DNA of 64,000 nucleotides from an uncultured Alphaproteobacteria bacterium (GTDB lineage: Bacteria; Pseudomonadota; Alphaproteobacteria; Caulobacterales; Parvularculaceae), in assembly GCA_902826095.1 (NCBI GenBank), contig CADEDN010000002.1, positions 1-64,000 on the forward strand, given 5' to 3'. This document shows, in pieces, positions 54,966-63,720 of the stretch (within the stretch, counting starts at the first letter, position 1; each line of letters starts with the position of its first letter). Under the pieces are notes generated by a model. It ran no database searches, had not been told where the DNA came from, and was given only the letters and a program-made list of their open reading frames with translations. Position numbers and translations under genes: made by a program.

Positions 54966-55001
54966 GGCCGTTGGTCTCCTTTGTTGCGCCGGCGGACAAT
55001 G

Positions 55002-55298
55002 TTATTTCGCTTGGGCTTTTCCGCCAGAGATGATGCGGGCGACGCCCGCCCAGAGATTGTAGAAAAAGACGAACGCTGTTGCGGCGAACCAGCCGTAAAA
55101 GGCGCTGGCGACCAGGCCGTAAATGAAACTCGCCGTATTGAGCAGTTCAAATCCCGGAAACAGATCGATGAGCCAGGTATGGCCTCGCAGATCGGGGGCG
55201 ATGAGCCACAGCGCGACGCAAAGAACGTAGACCGCCTGAAACAGCATGCAGGCGGCGAACATCGTCGGAAGGTACGGAAGCGGATGATATTTTGTCAT
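55002..55298 (-). CDS. Small membrane protein (DUF5676-like)
   Basis: The 98-aa protein has two long hydrophobic segments (LPTMFAACMLFQAVYVLCVA and FIYGLVASAFYGWFAATAFV) and a C-terminal FFYNLWAGVARI that resembles the DUF5676 membrane family found beside copper ATPases. The match is by pattern only. The ATG at 55298 has AAGGA upstream; the frame extending to 55322 is less likely. It lies between DUF2933 and the MBL gene in the same run. Confidence 0.5.
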   Translation of the reverse strand: MTKYHPLPYLPTMFAACMLFQAVYVLCVALWLIAPDLRGHTWLIDLFPGFELLNTASFIYGLVASAFYGWFAATAFVFFYNLWAGVARIISGGKAQAK

Positions 55299-55349
55299 GA
55301 CCGAATTCCTTTCCTGGTTCATGAGCGGTTTGTCTCGGATCGCGATCGG

Positions 55350-55562
55350 TTAGTGATGCGCCTCTTTTTCGTTTTGTCGGTTGTCGGCGCCATGCGCGCC
55401 GTGAGGATGCAGAAGATGAAGCAGCGGGCACGCGAGCAGGATAAGGTAGGGCGCAAGCCCCAAAGCGTGTCCCCAATGCTCGCGAAGCAGGAAAAACGCC
55501 GCGATCAGCGCCGAAGAAAGGGCGACGATCAGCCATCGATTGAATTGCAGTTTGCCGGTCAT
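55350..55562 (-). CDS. DUF2933 membrane protein
   Basis: The 70-aa protein has one membrane segment and the DUF2933 pattern [20 protein letters not shown] followed by a His-rich tail ([10 protein letters not shown]). Members are typical companions of copper P-type ATPases and mercury/copper clusters. Function unknown; the histidines suggest metal contact. Its start overlaps the ATPase stop (ATGA), so it is translated with it. Confidence 0.85.
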   Translation of the reverse strand: MTGKLQFNRWLIVALSSALIAAFFLLREHWGHALGLAPYLILLACPLLHLLHPHGAHGADNRQNEKEAHH

Positions 55563-57799
55563 ATTTTGACGCTCCTGAGCCTTAAGGCGTTGGCGATGAC
55601 GCTGACTGAACTCGCCGCCATCGCGGCGGCGGCGATGATCGGCGACAGCAACAATCCGAACACGGGATAAAAGACGCCGGCCGCAATCGGCACGCCCGCC
55701 GCGTTATAGATGAAGGCGAAAAACAGATTCTGGCGGATATTGCGCATCGTCGCCTGACTGAGCCGGCGCGCGCGCACGATGCCGCCAAGATCGCCTTTCA
55801 ACAGCGTAATGCCCGCGCTTTCGATGGCGACATCCGTACCAGATCCCATGGCGATGCCGACATCGGCGGCGGCGAGCGCCGGCGCATCGTTGACGCCGTC
55901 GCCGGCCATCGCGACGATCCGGCCCTCCGCCTTCAGCCTCGCGACCACAGCGCTCTTTTGATCGGGCAGCACGTCCGCCTCGACCTCTTCAATATTGAGG
56001 CGGCGGGCGACAGCTTCGGCGGTCACGCGATTGTCGCCTGTCAGCATGATGACGCGAATACCCTCGGCCTTCAGCGCCTCCAGAGCTTGCGGCGTCGTCG
56101 CCTTGACCGGATCGGCGATGCCGATGACGCCGCCGGGCTTGCCGTCGACGCCGACAAAGATCGCCGTCACGCCGTCGCGCCGCAGCGCTTCCGCGCCCGG
56201 CTGCAGCGCGCCGACGTCGACGCCTTGTTCGCTGAGGAAGCGGGCATTGCCGATGACAATGGATCGACCTTGGGCGCGTCCAAGGACTCCCTTGCCGACG
56301 GGACTGTCAACGCCTTCAGGTTCCGACAGCTTCAGCCCGCGTTCGCCGGCCGCCGCGACGATCGCCTGCGCCAGCGGGTGTTCGCTGGCGCGCTCAACGC
56401 TTGCGGCAAGGGCGAGCAGCGTTGTTTCGTCGAATCCCGACGCAGGTTGGATCGCCACGACTTTCGGCTTTCCCTCGGTCAAGGTGCCGGTCTTGTCGAC
56501 AACCAGCGTATCAACTTTCTCCATGCGTTCGAGCGCCTCCGCGTTCTTGATGAGAACGCCGGTTGTCGCGCCGCGCCCGACGCCGACCATGATCGACATC
56601 GGCGTCGCGAGGCCGAGCGCGCAAGGGCAGGCGATGATCAACACGGCCACGGCGGCGATGAGGCCGAAACCCATCGAGGGCGACGGCCCCCAGATCGACC
56701 AAGCCGCAAAGGCGGCGACTGCGACAAGGATGACGGCGGGGACGAACCAGCCGGACACCTGATCGGCGAGACGCTGGATCGGCGCCCGGCTCCGCTGCGC
56801 CTCGGCGACCATGTGGACGATGCGGGCGAGCATGGTGTCGCGGCCGATTTTTTCAGCGCGCATGACAAGACCGCCGCTCTGATTAATCGTGCCGCCAATC
56901 AGTCTGGCGCCCGGCTCCTTGGTGACGGGCATCGATTCGCCGGTCACCATCGATTCGTCGACGGCGCTGCGGCCTTCATGGATGGCGCCGTCAACGGGGA
57001 TTTTCTCGCCGGGACGAATGCGCAAGAGATCGCCGACCGCGACGGCGTCGACGGCAATCTCCTCATCGGTTCCGTCCGTCCGTATACGGCGCGCCAATTT
57101 TGGCGTGAGGTCCAGCAACGCCCTGATCGCGCCGCTGGTCGTTTCACGGGCGCGCAGCTCAAGCACCTGCCCAAGCAGCACCAGGACAGTGATGACGGAG
57201 GCGGCTTCAAAATAAACGGCGACAGCGCCGCCGGTCCCACGAAACTCCGCCGGAAACGCCTGCGGCGCTAGCGTGGCGACAACGCTGTAAATCCATGCGA
57301 CGCCGGTCCCCATGGCGATCAGCGTGAACATGTTGAGGCTTCGGTTGACGACCGAGGCCCATGCGCGCGTGAAGAACGGCCATCCGGCCCACAGAACGAC
57401 GGGCGTCGCCAACACGAGTTGCAGCCACGCATTGACATGCGGCGGAATGATTTTGTGGAGACCAAGCAGGTGCGCTCCCATCTCCAATGCAAGAACCGGC
57501 AGCGCCAATATCGTTCCGATCAGGAACCGCCGCTCCATGTCGGCGAGTTCATGGCTGTGTTCCTCTGCGCCGGCAGGGACGATCGGCTCCAGCGCCATGC
57601 CGCAGATCGGGCAGGCGCCCGGCGCATTGCGGCGAATCTCCGGATGCATCGGACAGGTGTAAATGACCTCGCCCTTCGTCGCCGCGAGGTGATCGCCGCC
57701 TGTGTCCGGCGCTCGCGCAATGTGCCCACGATGCGCGTGTGTCGCATGATGCGTATGCCCGCCGCGTTGCGTGGCTTGCGTGTTTGAAGATTTGTTCAT
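55559..57799 (-). CDS. Copper-exporting P1B-type ATPase
   Basis: This ATPase pumps Cu(I) out of the cytoplasm. The 746-aa protein has an N-terminal His-rich stretch (residues 14-36), a heavy-metal-binding domain with [11 protein letters not shown] and [13 protein letters not shown] (Cys49, Cys63, Cys66), eight membrane helices, the CPC metal site [15 protein letters not shown], the phosphorylation motif [14 protein letters not shown] and the hinge [20 protein letters not shown]. The ATG at 57799 is chosen since the upstream extension (to 57928) does not resemble any P-type N-terminus. It heads the run and is preceded by a CsoR-like palindrome. Confidence 0.95.
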   Translation of the reverse strand: MNKSSNTQATQRGGHTHHATHAHRGHIARAPDTGGDHLAATKGEVIYTCPMHPEIRRNAPGACPICGMALEPIVPAGAEEHSHELADMERRFLIGTILALPVLALEMGAHLLGLHKIIPPHVNAWLQLVLATPVVLWAGWPFFTRAWASVVNRSLNMFTLIAMGTGVAWIYSVVATLAPQAFPAEFRGTGGAVAVYFEAASVITVLVLLGQVLELRARETTSGAIRALLDLTPKLARRIRTDGTDEEIAVDAVAVGDLLRIRPGEKIPVDGAIHEGRSAVDESMVTGESMPVTKEPGARLIGGTINQSGGLVMRAEKIGRDTMLARIVHMVAEAQRSRAPIQRLADQVSGWFVPAVILVAVAAFAAWSIWGPSPSMGFGLIAAVAVLIIACPCALGLATPMSIMVGVGRGATTGVLIKNAEALERMEKVDTLVVDKTGTLTEGKPKVVAIQPASGFDETTLLALAASVERASEHPLAQAIVAAAGERGLKLSEPEGVDSPVGKGVLGRAQGRSIVIGNARFLSEQGVDVGALQPGAEALRRDGVTAIFVGVDGKPGGVIGIADPVKATTPQALEALKAEGIRVIMLTGDNRVTAEAVARRLNIEEVEADVLPDQKSAVVARLKAEGRIVAMAGDGVNDAPALAAADVGIAMGSGTDVAIESAGITLLKGDLGGIVRARRLSQATMRNIRQNLFFAFIYNAAGVPIAAGVFYPVFGLLLSPIIAAAAMAASSVSVIANALRLRSVKI

Positions 57800-58328
57800 T
57801 GACCATGCTTTCGATCGAAGAAATTGAAGAGCGGGGCGCAAACGAACTTCATGTACTGGCCGGGCGCGAAACACATCGCCCGGCCGATGAGAATTCCGGC
57901 GGCTTTCATTGCGAGCGCCTGCGACCAACTATTCTGCATATATACCCTATATGGGTATTTGTCAATTACCGTACGTGGGTATAAGCCCCAGATCAGCGCC
58001 GAAACGTTTGAGCCAAATCAAATGATCGAAGACGGCGATCCAGTTCGCGCCGCCTCATATGTCGGATTTTTCCAGTTTGCAGCGGACCGATCGAAGGGGG
58101 ACAGGCCATTGAGTCCAAAATGAGACCTCCCATGCTCGTGGCGTGGCAGCTATCGCATTCACCCTCCTCGTAATCTGCTGAATTTTGTCTTCCTATAAAG
58201 GCCCTTATTCCAAGATGCTGGCGATGACCAGAATAGGGCCGGGCGCTCGAAGGCGGCGTCACTGAAAGACAGTCTGCGACTGATGCTTTTTGCAAGCATT
58301 TGCATCCATTCGGTGTTTGCTGACCCAA
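57800..58328. promoter_or_regulatory. Upstream region of the copper ATPase with a CsoR-like operator
   Basis: The 529 bases lie between the DUF411 gene and the ATPase gene, both on the minus strand. ATACCC-TATAT-GGGTAT at 57942-57958 is an inverted repeat of the type bound by CsoR/FrmR-family metal sensors (ATACCC...GGGTAT), about 143 bases upstream of the ATPase start. AT-rich sequence around it provides promoter elements. The rest shows no clear gene; a short minus frame with a CDSCH motif (near 58140-58155) was considered and rejected. Confidence 0.5.
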
Positions 58329-58844
58329 TCACGCGCCGTAAGAGGCGAAAACCTCACGCCTGCCGTCGTGGTCCAAGAGAATGACATTGAAAGGCGGCGA
58401 TCCACGGAGGCTTTCCATTCCCGGCGATCCGATCGGCATGCCGGGGACAAATATCCCGACCGCAGCCGGTTTTTCGGCGATCAGTTTTTTGATGGCGTCT
58501 GCGGGTACGTGCCCCTCGACCACATAGCCGTCGATGACTGCGATATGGCAAGAAGCCAGATCATCCGGAGCGTTCAATCTTTTTCTTGTTATTGTCAGAT
58601 CGTCTTGATTAACAACCTGAGCTTTCAATCCTGCGCTCGTCAAATGGTCCACCCAGGCCGTGCAACAGCCGCAAGTCGGCGTCTTGTAAACGACGATCTC
58701 ACCGCCGTTTGGTGGAGTTTGCGCTTGGCATGCGGCGACTCCTCCCAACAGCGCGCCGACTGTGATAAGCGCTCCGCTGTTGCACAAAAACGATCGCCGA
58801 GAATTACAAGCATTACGGAATTGGATTTTGCCGGGCGACATCAT
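58329..58844 (-). CDS. DUF411 metal-binding exported protein
   Basis: The 171-aa protein has a Tat-like signal (SRRSFLCNSGALITVGALLG) with a possible lipobox (GVAAC), then DUF411: VVYKTPTCGCCTAWVDHLTS with a CGCC metal site, DDLASCHIAVIDGYVVEGHV and KKLIAEKPAAVGIFVPGMPI. DUF411 proteins bind copper or other metals in the periplasm. It is the last gene of the minus run that includes the CopB and oxidase genes, 190 bases after the DUF2231 gene. Confidence 0.88.
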   Translation of the reverse strand: MMSPGKIQFRNACNSRRSFLCNSGALITVGALLGGVAACQAQTPPNGGEIVVYKTPTCGCCTAWVDHLTSAGLKAQVVNQDDLTITRKRLNAPDDLASCHIAVIDGYVVEGHVPADAIKKLIAEKPAAVGIFVPGMPIGSPGMESLRGSPPFNVILLDHDGRREVFASYGA

Positions 58845-58877
58845 CAGATCCTTTCATTGGCGGCCAAATTCAGGGCC

Positions 58878-58912
58878 GCCCGCCGCGCTTCGGGGGATTA
58901 AGCGCGGCGGGC
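58878..58912. other. 13-bp perfect inverted repeat between DUF411 and the fusion gene
   Basis: GCCCGCCGCGCTT (58878-58890) and AAGCGCGGCGGGC (58900-58912) form a perfect stem with the loop CGGGGGATT. On the minus strand it follows the DUF2231-SnoaL gene and precedes DUF411, so it may slow or end transcription between them. It has no T-run, so it is not a textbook terminator. Confidence 0.5.
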
Positions 58913-59033
58913 TACGGGAGTCGGCCGAGACTGTATTCGTCTTCGCCTCTTCAAAAGATATCCTACTCCCAATCTTTTAAGACACGCTGCTCAAAAAAAT
59001 ATATTGTCCTGCATTTTCAGGTTCGATGACGGA

Positions 59034-60077
59034 TCAGTGCTCATGGTCTCCAGTGATCGGCGCCGCCGACCAATGAATGTGGACAATACGCCAGCGATCA
59101 TCGATGCGGCGCAAAACCATCGTTTCCATCATCCTCGAGTGGATCGTCTCGCCTTTGTAGGAGCCATGGATTTGCGACTCGGAAATGACTGTCGCCATAT
59201 CATCGCCGGCAATCACGTCGCGCTTCTTCAATGCGAATTCAACCGCCGCCGTGTAAGACATATCAGCAGGCATGTGGTGTCCGGCATATTCATCAACGGA
59301 ACGCTCAGCGCTCCCCCCTTCGGCGATAATCACATCTGGCGTCAGCAACGCCCGAAGGGCCGTTTCGTCGCCCGCCCTTAATGCGAGGCCGTAGGCTTCA
59401 ACGGCTGCCTCAGGCGAACCGGCATCGACGGCCCTTGCCGGCGCAGACGTTGCCGCATCATCATTGTGATGACCGTCGCTATTGTCATGTCCGTTTTCAA
59501 CCGGTTCCGTTGCGTCATGAAGGCCGTCTTTGTCATCGTGACCGTCAGCATTCGGCGCCGCCATATCCATGCCGTCATGTTCATCTTTTGCGCCGGTTCC
59601 ATGATCGTGATCATGCCCGTCGCCGGTGACCATCGGCATGCTTTTCACGCCGAGACCATAACCATAGACAATTTTGCCGCCCCACCAAGCGGTGACGGTT
59701 AAGGAAAGCGCCGCAGCAGCAAGCAGAGCGACAAAGACTGAAGACACCGGTTTTGCGCGTGAAGTCCAACGCCAAAGCGCCAACAACAAAATCGCCAAGC
59801 CGGACGGGACCGCCCAATTGCGGTGCGTCGTCATGGCGGCATGGGAGGGCGCGTCGTGGTTGACCGTGTAGTAGGCTTGGAAGCCAGCCGCGATAGTCGC
59901 GATAATTGCAAGCGCGCCGAACGCCAACATCCAGTCCGCAGCCGGAAAAAGCGTTTCGCGCAATCTTTTGGACGGTGCGAATGAGGCAAACGCGTATGTG
60001 ACGAAAGCCGTCACTGACAGTGCGTAAGCGAAGTGAACAAGTATCGGATGGATGTTCGGTTCAATCATGTTTTCCAT
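59034..60077 (-). CDS. DUF2231 - His/Asp linker - SnoaL fusion protein
   Basis: The 347-aa protein has three parts. Residues 1-150 are a DUF2231 four-helix membrane domain (NIHPILVHFAYALSVTAF, TTHRNWAVPSGLAILLLALW). Residues about 152-208 are a His- and Asp-rich linker (GDGHDHDHG, then similar clusters). Residues about 219-347 are a SnoaL/NTF2-like domain (GSPEAAVEAYGLALRAGDET, RIDDRWRIVHIHWSAAP). DUF2231 proteins are found in copper and cytochrome contexts. The linker may bind copper or zinc. The role of the whole protein is unknown. Confidence 0.75.
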   Translation of the reverse strand: MENMIEPNIHPILVHFAYALSVTAFVTYAFASFAPSKRLRETLFPAADWMLAFGALAIIATIAAGFQAYYTVNHDAPSHAAMTTHRNWAVPSGLAILLLALWRWTSRAKPVSSVFVALLAAAALSLTVTAWWGGKIVYGYGLGVKSMPMVTGDGHDHDHGTGAKDEHDGMDMAAPNADGHDDKDGLHDATEPVENGHDNSDGHHNDDAATSAPARAVDAGSPEAAVEAYGLALRAGDETALRALLTPDVIIAEGGSAERSVDEYAGHHMPADMSYTAAVEFALKKRDVIAGDDMATVISESQIHGSYKGETIHSRMMETMVLRRIDDRWRIVHIHWSAAPITGDHEH

Positions 60078-60090
60078 TTTCGTTCCCTCC

Positions 60091-60885
60091 CTAAAACCAC
60101 AGCCTCAGCCCTGCGACAAACGATACGGAGCCGGGGTCTTCGCCGCCAGCGCGCGCGAAATCTGCTGTCTCACCCAATGACCGTTTCCAATTCACCCCAA
60201 TGTATGGCGCGATCTGGCGATTGAACTCATACCTTGCTCGCAATCCAAGCTCAGCGGTTGATAGTCCAGAGCCGATGTTAAGTTCATCCACCGATTGCAC
60301 TGCAAAGTTCAGTTCGGTCCTAGGCTGGACGATCAGTCGCTGAGTCAGCAGGAAATCATACTCGGCTTCGAAACGCGCGGAAACGTCTCCCTTGCCGCTG
60401 ACGAAAAGCGAGGCTTCGATATCGAACCAGTACGGCGCGAGGCCCTGTATCGCGAGCACTCCGAAGGTTCGCGTTGGGTCGGGCTCGAAATCATGGCGTA
60501 TGCCAGCCTGGAGATCAAAATACCGACTAATCGGTCGCGCCCAAAGAGCCAGCAGCTCCGCCTCTTCGAATGTCGCGGAATTAAAATCGTATTCGATTTC
60601 CGACTTTACCCAAAGCTTGTTGCGATCTCCGCCCCACCAACCTTGCCCGTCGAAAAGCAATGTTGGGGTGCCATCATTCGACTGATATTCAAAGCGATCG
60701 ATGAGGGCAAAGTAATTGAGGCCGCCGCCATGCTCGCTGTAAAGGGCTTGGCGGGCGCGCGCTTGTGCGTCTTTGTCCCAATAGGCGTCGGCCTGCGCGC
60801 CGGGCACCTGTTGCGCAACCGCCGAAGGGGCGTTGGCGAGAGCCAGCGTCATGCCCGCAAGCGCAGTCAAGAGACGGCGGTTCAT
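60091..60885 (-). CDS. copB: Copper resistance protein CopB
   Basis: CopB/PcoB is an outer-membrane beta-barrel of the periplasmic copper-handling system. The 264-aa protein has a signal peptide (LLTALAGMTLALANAPSAVA) and the family's barrel sequence: YFALIDRFEYQSNDGTPTLL, GQGWWGGDRNKLWVKSEIEY, ALWARPISRYFDLQAGIRHD and the C-terminal VSFVAGLRLWF, whose last Phe fits outer-membrane insertion. The N-terminal Met-rich part of longer CopB proteins is missing. It overlaps copA by four bases. Confidence 0.92.
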   Translation of the reverse strand: MNRRLLTALAGMTLALANAPSAVAQQVPGAQADAYWDKDAQARARQALYSEHGGGLNYFALIDRFEYQSNDGTPTLLFDGQGWWGGDRNKLWVKSEIEYDFNSATFEEAELLALWARPISRYFDLQAGIRHDFEPDPTRTFGVLAIQGLAPYWFDIEASLFVSGKGDVSARFEAEYDFLLTQRLIVQPRTELNFAVQSVDELNIGSGLSTAELGLRARYEFNRQIAPYIGVNWKRSLGETADFARAGGEDPGSVSFVAGLRLWF

Positions 60886-62942
60886 CGTGCGCCTCCATGG
60901 CCGGCATGGTCCATGTTCTTCATGTCATGGGGCTGGTCTGGCGGAACCGGCTGCGGTTTCGGCGGCGGCTGGGCTGGTTTAGATCCGTGTCCCATCGATC
61001 CGTGATCCATGCCTCCGCGGTCCATGGTTTTGACCGGTTCGGATTTTGGCGCGGCTCGCTTAATCTTGGCGCTAGGGTTCGCGTTTTTAGACTTCAGATT
61101 ATCGTCCGACGAATTCCGCGTCGCGTCCTTCAATCGGCCCATGTGATCACGTAGCGGCTCGCCGTCTCCTGGCATCACGGAGACGACCTGCATCATGCCG
61201 GCGTGCATGTGGAAGAGGAGGTGGCAGTGAAACGCCCAGTCGCCGGCGTTGGCCGTGAAGTCGAAAGCCATCTTCTCGCCGGGTTTCACATTGATCGTAT
61301 GTTTCCTCGGCTTGAAGTCGCGCTCGCCGGTGACGAGTTCGAAGAATTGGCCGTGCAAGTGAATGGGGTGCGTCATCATGGTGTCGTTGACCATGAAGAA
61401 ACGCACGCGTTCGCCGTCACTGAGCGTTGCGATCGGGCTATTTGTCTCGGAAAGCTTCAGTCCGTCGAACGACCACATGAAGCGCTCCATATTGCCGGTC
61501 AGGTGAATCTCGACTTCGCGCTCGGGCTCGCGCGTGTCGGGATTGGGCTCAAGGCTCTTGAGCTGCAGATAATTGAGCGCGCGATGCGGAACGTTCTCAA
61601 GGCCGAGGCCAGGCTCGCCGAGGCGGTTAGTGGCCGCCATGGCGAGATTGTCGACGCCAGCGCCGGTCTTGTGATTGTGGGCTTGCATGTCGGCGTCGCT
61701 CGCGGCGCCGTGATCCTTGCCAGCCATCGAATCGCCGGCGCCAGGCTCCGTCATCGCCGACCCAGCGTCGTGATCCATCCCTGCCATTGTGGCTTGATCC
61801 ATGCCCGCCATAGCGCCGTGATCCATCGCCATGCCCATGTCCTTGTGGGTGAGGAGGGGACGCTCGCGCAAAAGCGGCGCAGTCGCGATGAGGCCGATCT
61901 CAGGCGCTAGCGTCGCGACCGCCTGACCGGAGCGATCGATCGACTCGGCGACGAGCGCAAAAGCGCGCGCCTTGGTCGGCGTGACGATGACGTCATAAGT
62001 CTCCGCGACGCCGATCTGAAACTCGTCGGTCTCGACCGGCTGCACGTAAAGCCCGTCAGCGGCGACCACCGTCATCGGCAGGCCGGGAATGCGGAAGTTG
62101 AAGATCGTCATCGCCGAGGCGTTGATGATCCGAAGGCGCACGCGCTCGCCGACGTTGAAAATCGCCGTCCAGTTGTCGGCGGTCGCATGGCCGTTGATGA
62201 GGTAGGTGTAGGCGGCGCCGGTGACGTCCGCGATGTCGGTCGGGGTCATGCGCATCCATCCCCACATCGCGCGGTCGGCAAGCGTCGGCCCGAGGCCGTT
62301 CGCCTTGGCGTCCCGCATCAGGTCTTGTGCCGTCCGCTGCTGGAAATTGTAGACCTCATTGTTCTTCTTCAGCTTCGCGAACAGTTTATGCGCGTGGAGG
62401 AACGACCAGTCGGAAAGGACCAGCACATATTCGCGGTCTGACGAGACGGGGCTCTTTCCGACAGGGTCGATGATGAGGGGGCCGTAATGGCCCATCTGCT
62501 CCTGCAGCCCGGAATGCGAGTGGTACCAATAGGTGCCGCTTTGTGGGACCGCGAACTGATAGGTGAACGTCTCGCCGGGGCGGATCCCCGGAAAGGAGAC
62601 GCCAGGCACGCCATCCATCTCGAACGGCACCAGAAGCCCGTGCCAGTGGATGGAGGTGTCCTCTTCCAGCATATTCCGGACTCGGAGCGTAACCTGATCG
62701 CCCTCGCGGAAGCGGATGAGGGGACCCGGCAAGGTCCCGTTGGTCGTGATCGCGTGACCGGCTCTGCCGCCAATTTCAACGGCGCTGTGGCCGACCGACA
62801 GATCGAACTCGGTCCCGGCAAGCTCGAATATGCCCTTATTGCCGGCGGAAGCGCTCCTCGCCCAGGCGGGCAGCAGCGCGCTTGCGCCAAGAATGAGGCC
62901 GCCGCCGGCGCCAGCCTGCAACATGTGTCGTCTCGTCAACAT
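60882..62942 (-). CDS. copA: Copper resistance multicopper oxidase (CopA/PcoA type)
   Basis: This periplasmic enzyme oxidises Cu(I) to the less toxic Cu(II). The 686-aa protein has a Tat signal (TRRHMLQAGAGGGLILGASA) and the copper sites SIHWHGLLVPFEMDG, TYWYHSHSGLQEQMG, THPIHLHGQFFELVTG and AFHCHLLFHMHAGMMQVV, giving T1, T2 and T3 ligands. A Met/His-rich insertion (about residues 364-420, with DHGAMAGMDQATMAGMDHD) is typical of CopA. Further Lys/Pro/Met-rich sequence follows the oxidase domain. Confidence 0.95.
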   Translation of the reverse strand: MLTRRHMLQAGAGGGLILGASALLPAWARSASAGNKGIFELAGTEFDLSVGHSAVEIGGRAGHAITTNGTLPGPLIRFREGDQVTLRVRNMLEEDTSIHWHGLLVPFEMDGVPGVSFPGIRPGETFTYQFAVPQSGTYWYHSHSGLQEQMGHYGPLIIDPVGKSPVSSDREYVLVLSDWSFLHAHKLFAKLKKNNEVYNFQQRTAQDLMRDAKANGLGPTLADRAMWGWMRMTPTDIADVTGAAYTYLINGHATADNWTAIFNVGERVRLRIINASAMTIFNFRIPGLPMTVVAADGLYVQPVETDEFQIGVAETYDVIVTPTKARAFALVAESIDRSGQAVATLAPEIGLIATAPLLRERPLLTHKDMGMAMDHGAMAGMDQATMAGMDHDAGSAMTEPGAGDSMAGKDHGAASDADMQAHNHKTGAGVDNLAMAATNRLGEPGLGLENVPHRALNYLQLKSLEPNPDTREPEREVEIHLTGNMERFMWSFDGLKLSETNSPIATLSDGERVRFFMVNDTMMTHPIHLHGQFFELVTGERDFKPRKHTINVKPGEKMAFDFTANAGDWAFHCHLLFHMHAGMMQVVSVMPGDGEPLRDHMGRLKDATRNSSDDNLKSKNANPSAKIKRAAPKSEPVKTMDRGGMDHGSMGHGSKPAQPPPKPQPVPPDQPHDMKNMDHAGHGGAR

Positions 62943-63012
62943 CTCATTGCTCCAAAATATTAGCCTCAGGCGTCAAAGCGGCCCGTCGGGGGACGGGCCG
63001 CCATCTGTGCGG

Positions 63013-63720
63013 TCAGGCGCTCCGCTCGCCGTCTTCGCCTTCACCTTCACAGTCATGACCGTTATCGTGATCCTTGTCGTCGGCCTTGCCGTCACCATCA
63101 TGGTCGTGGCCGTCGTCGGACTCGCCGCCATGATCTTTGTGATCTTTGCAATGGTCGTCATCGGACTCGTCGCCATGCGCGAGCACAATGGATTCGCGGT
63201 CGATCATCGAATGGCTGTTGTGGTCCATCCCTTCCATTTTCTCGTGATCCATCCCGTCCATTTTCATGTCGCAGGATTTGCCAGCCGCCGCCGCAATCTT
63301 CATTGCCGATTCATGCATCGAATTCATGCAGGCGTCATGGGCGCCATTCTCCGCGTCGAGCGCGCAGATCGCAGCAATCCGATAGGATTTGTCTTTTTGC
63401 GGAACGAGCAGGAAGTGTACCTTGTCGCCGGCGCCGAAGGCGGCGAGGTCGACCGGCTTCAAAACGCCGAACTCCATGGTCATCGCCGACCAGCCGATCG
63501 ATGTGATCGGTTTGTGGGAGATTTTGACTTTTGCTTTGGCGACATCGAGGGCGGTGATCGCGCCTTCGCCCATGGGCATGCCGCAATGATCAGCATGTTC
63601 CATTGCGCCTGCGGGCTCGGTCGTCGGGTTGTCCATCTTGTGGCCTGAAGGCATGGCGAAGGCAGAGGCGCCGCCAAGCGCCAGTGCGAATGCGGCGGAC
63701 ATGAGCAGGGGTCGATTCAT
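63013..63720 (-). CDS. CusF-like copper-binding protein with long acidic tail
   Basis: The 235-aa protein has a signal peptide (MSAAFALALGGASAFA) and a CusF domain at about residues 52-115. The copper-site residues have the CusF spacing: His69, Trp77, Met80, Met82 in HKPITSIGWSAMTMEF. A Met-rich stretch (MKMDGMDHEKMEGMDH) and a tail rich in Asp, His and Gly (residues about 184-224) follow, which CusF itself lacks; the tail may bind further metal ions. It is the first gene seen of the minus-strand copper run. Confidence 0.88.
   Translation of the reverse strand: MNRPLLMSAAFALALGGASAFAMPSGHKMDNPTTEPAGAMEHADHCGMPMGEGAITALDVAKAKVKISHKPITSIGWSAMTMEFGVLKPVDLAAFGAGDKVHFLLVPQKDKSYRIAAICALDAENGAHDACMNSMHESAMKIAAAAGKSCDMKMDGMDHEKMEGMDHNSHSMIDRESIVLAHGDESDDDHCKDHKDHGGESDDGHDHDGDGKADDKDHDNGHDCEGEGEDGERSA

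Noticed and set aside
57993..58328. Minus frame with a CDSCH motif that might be a c-type cytochrome remnant, and a neighbouring frame (HFGLNGLSPFDRSA) that might be a transposase tail
   Set aside because: Only a single CxxCH and a short resemblance are present, with no supporting heme ligand, domain or catalytic residues; chance is the simpler explanation.
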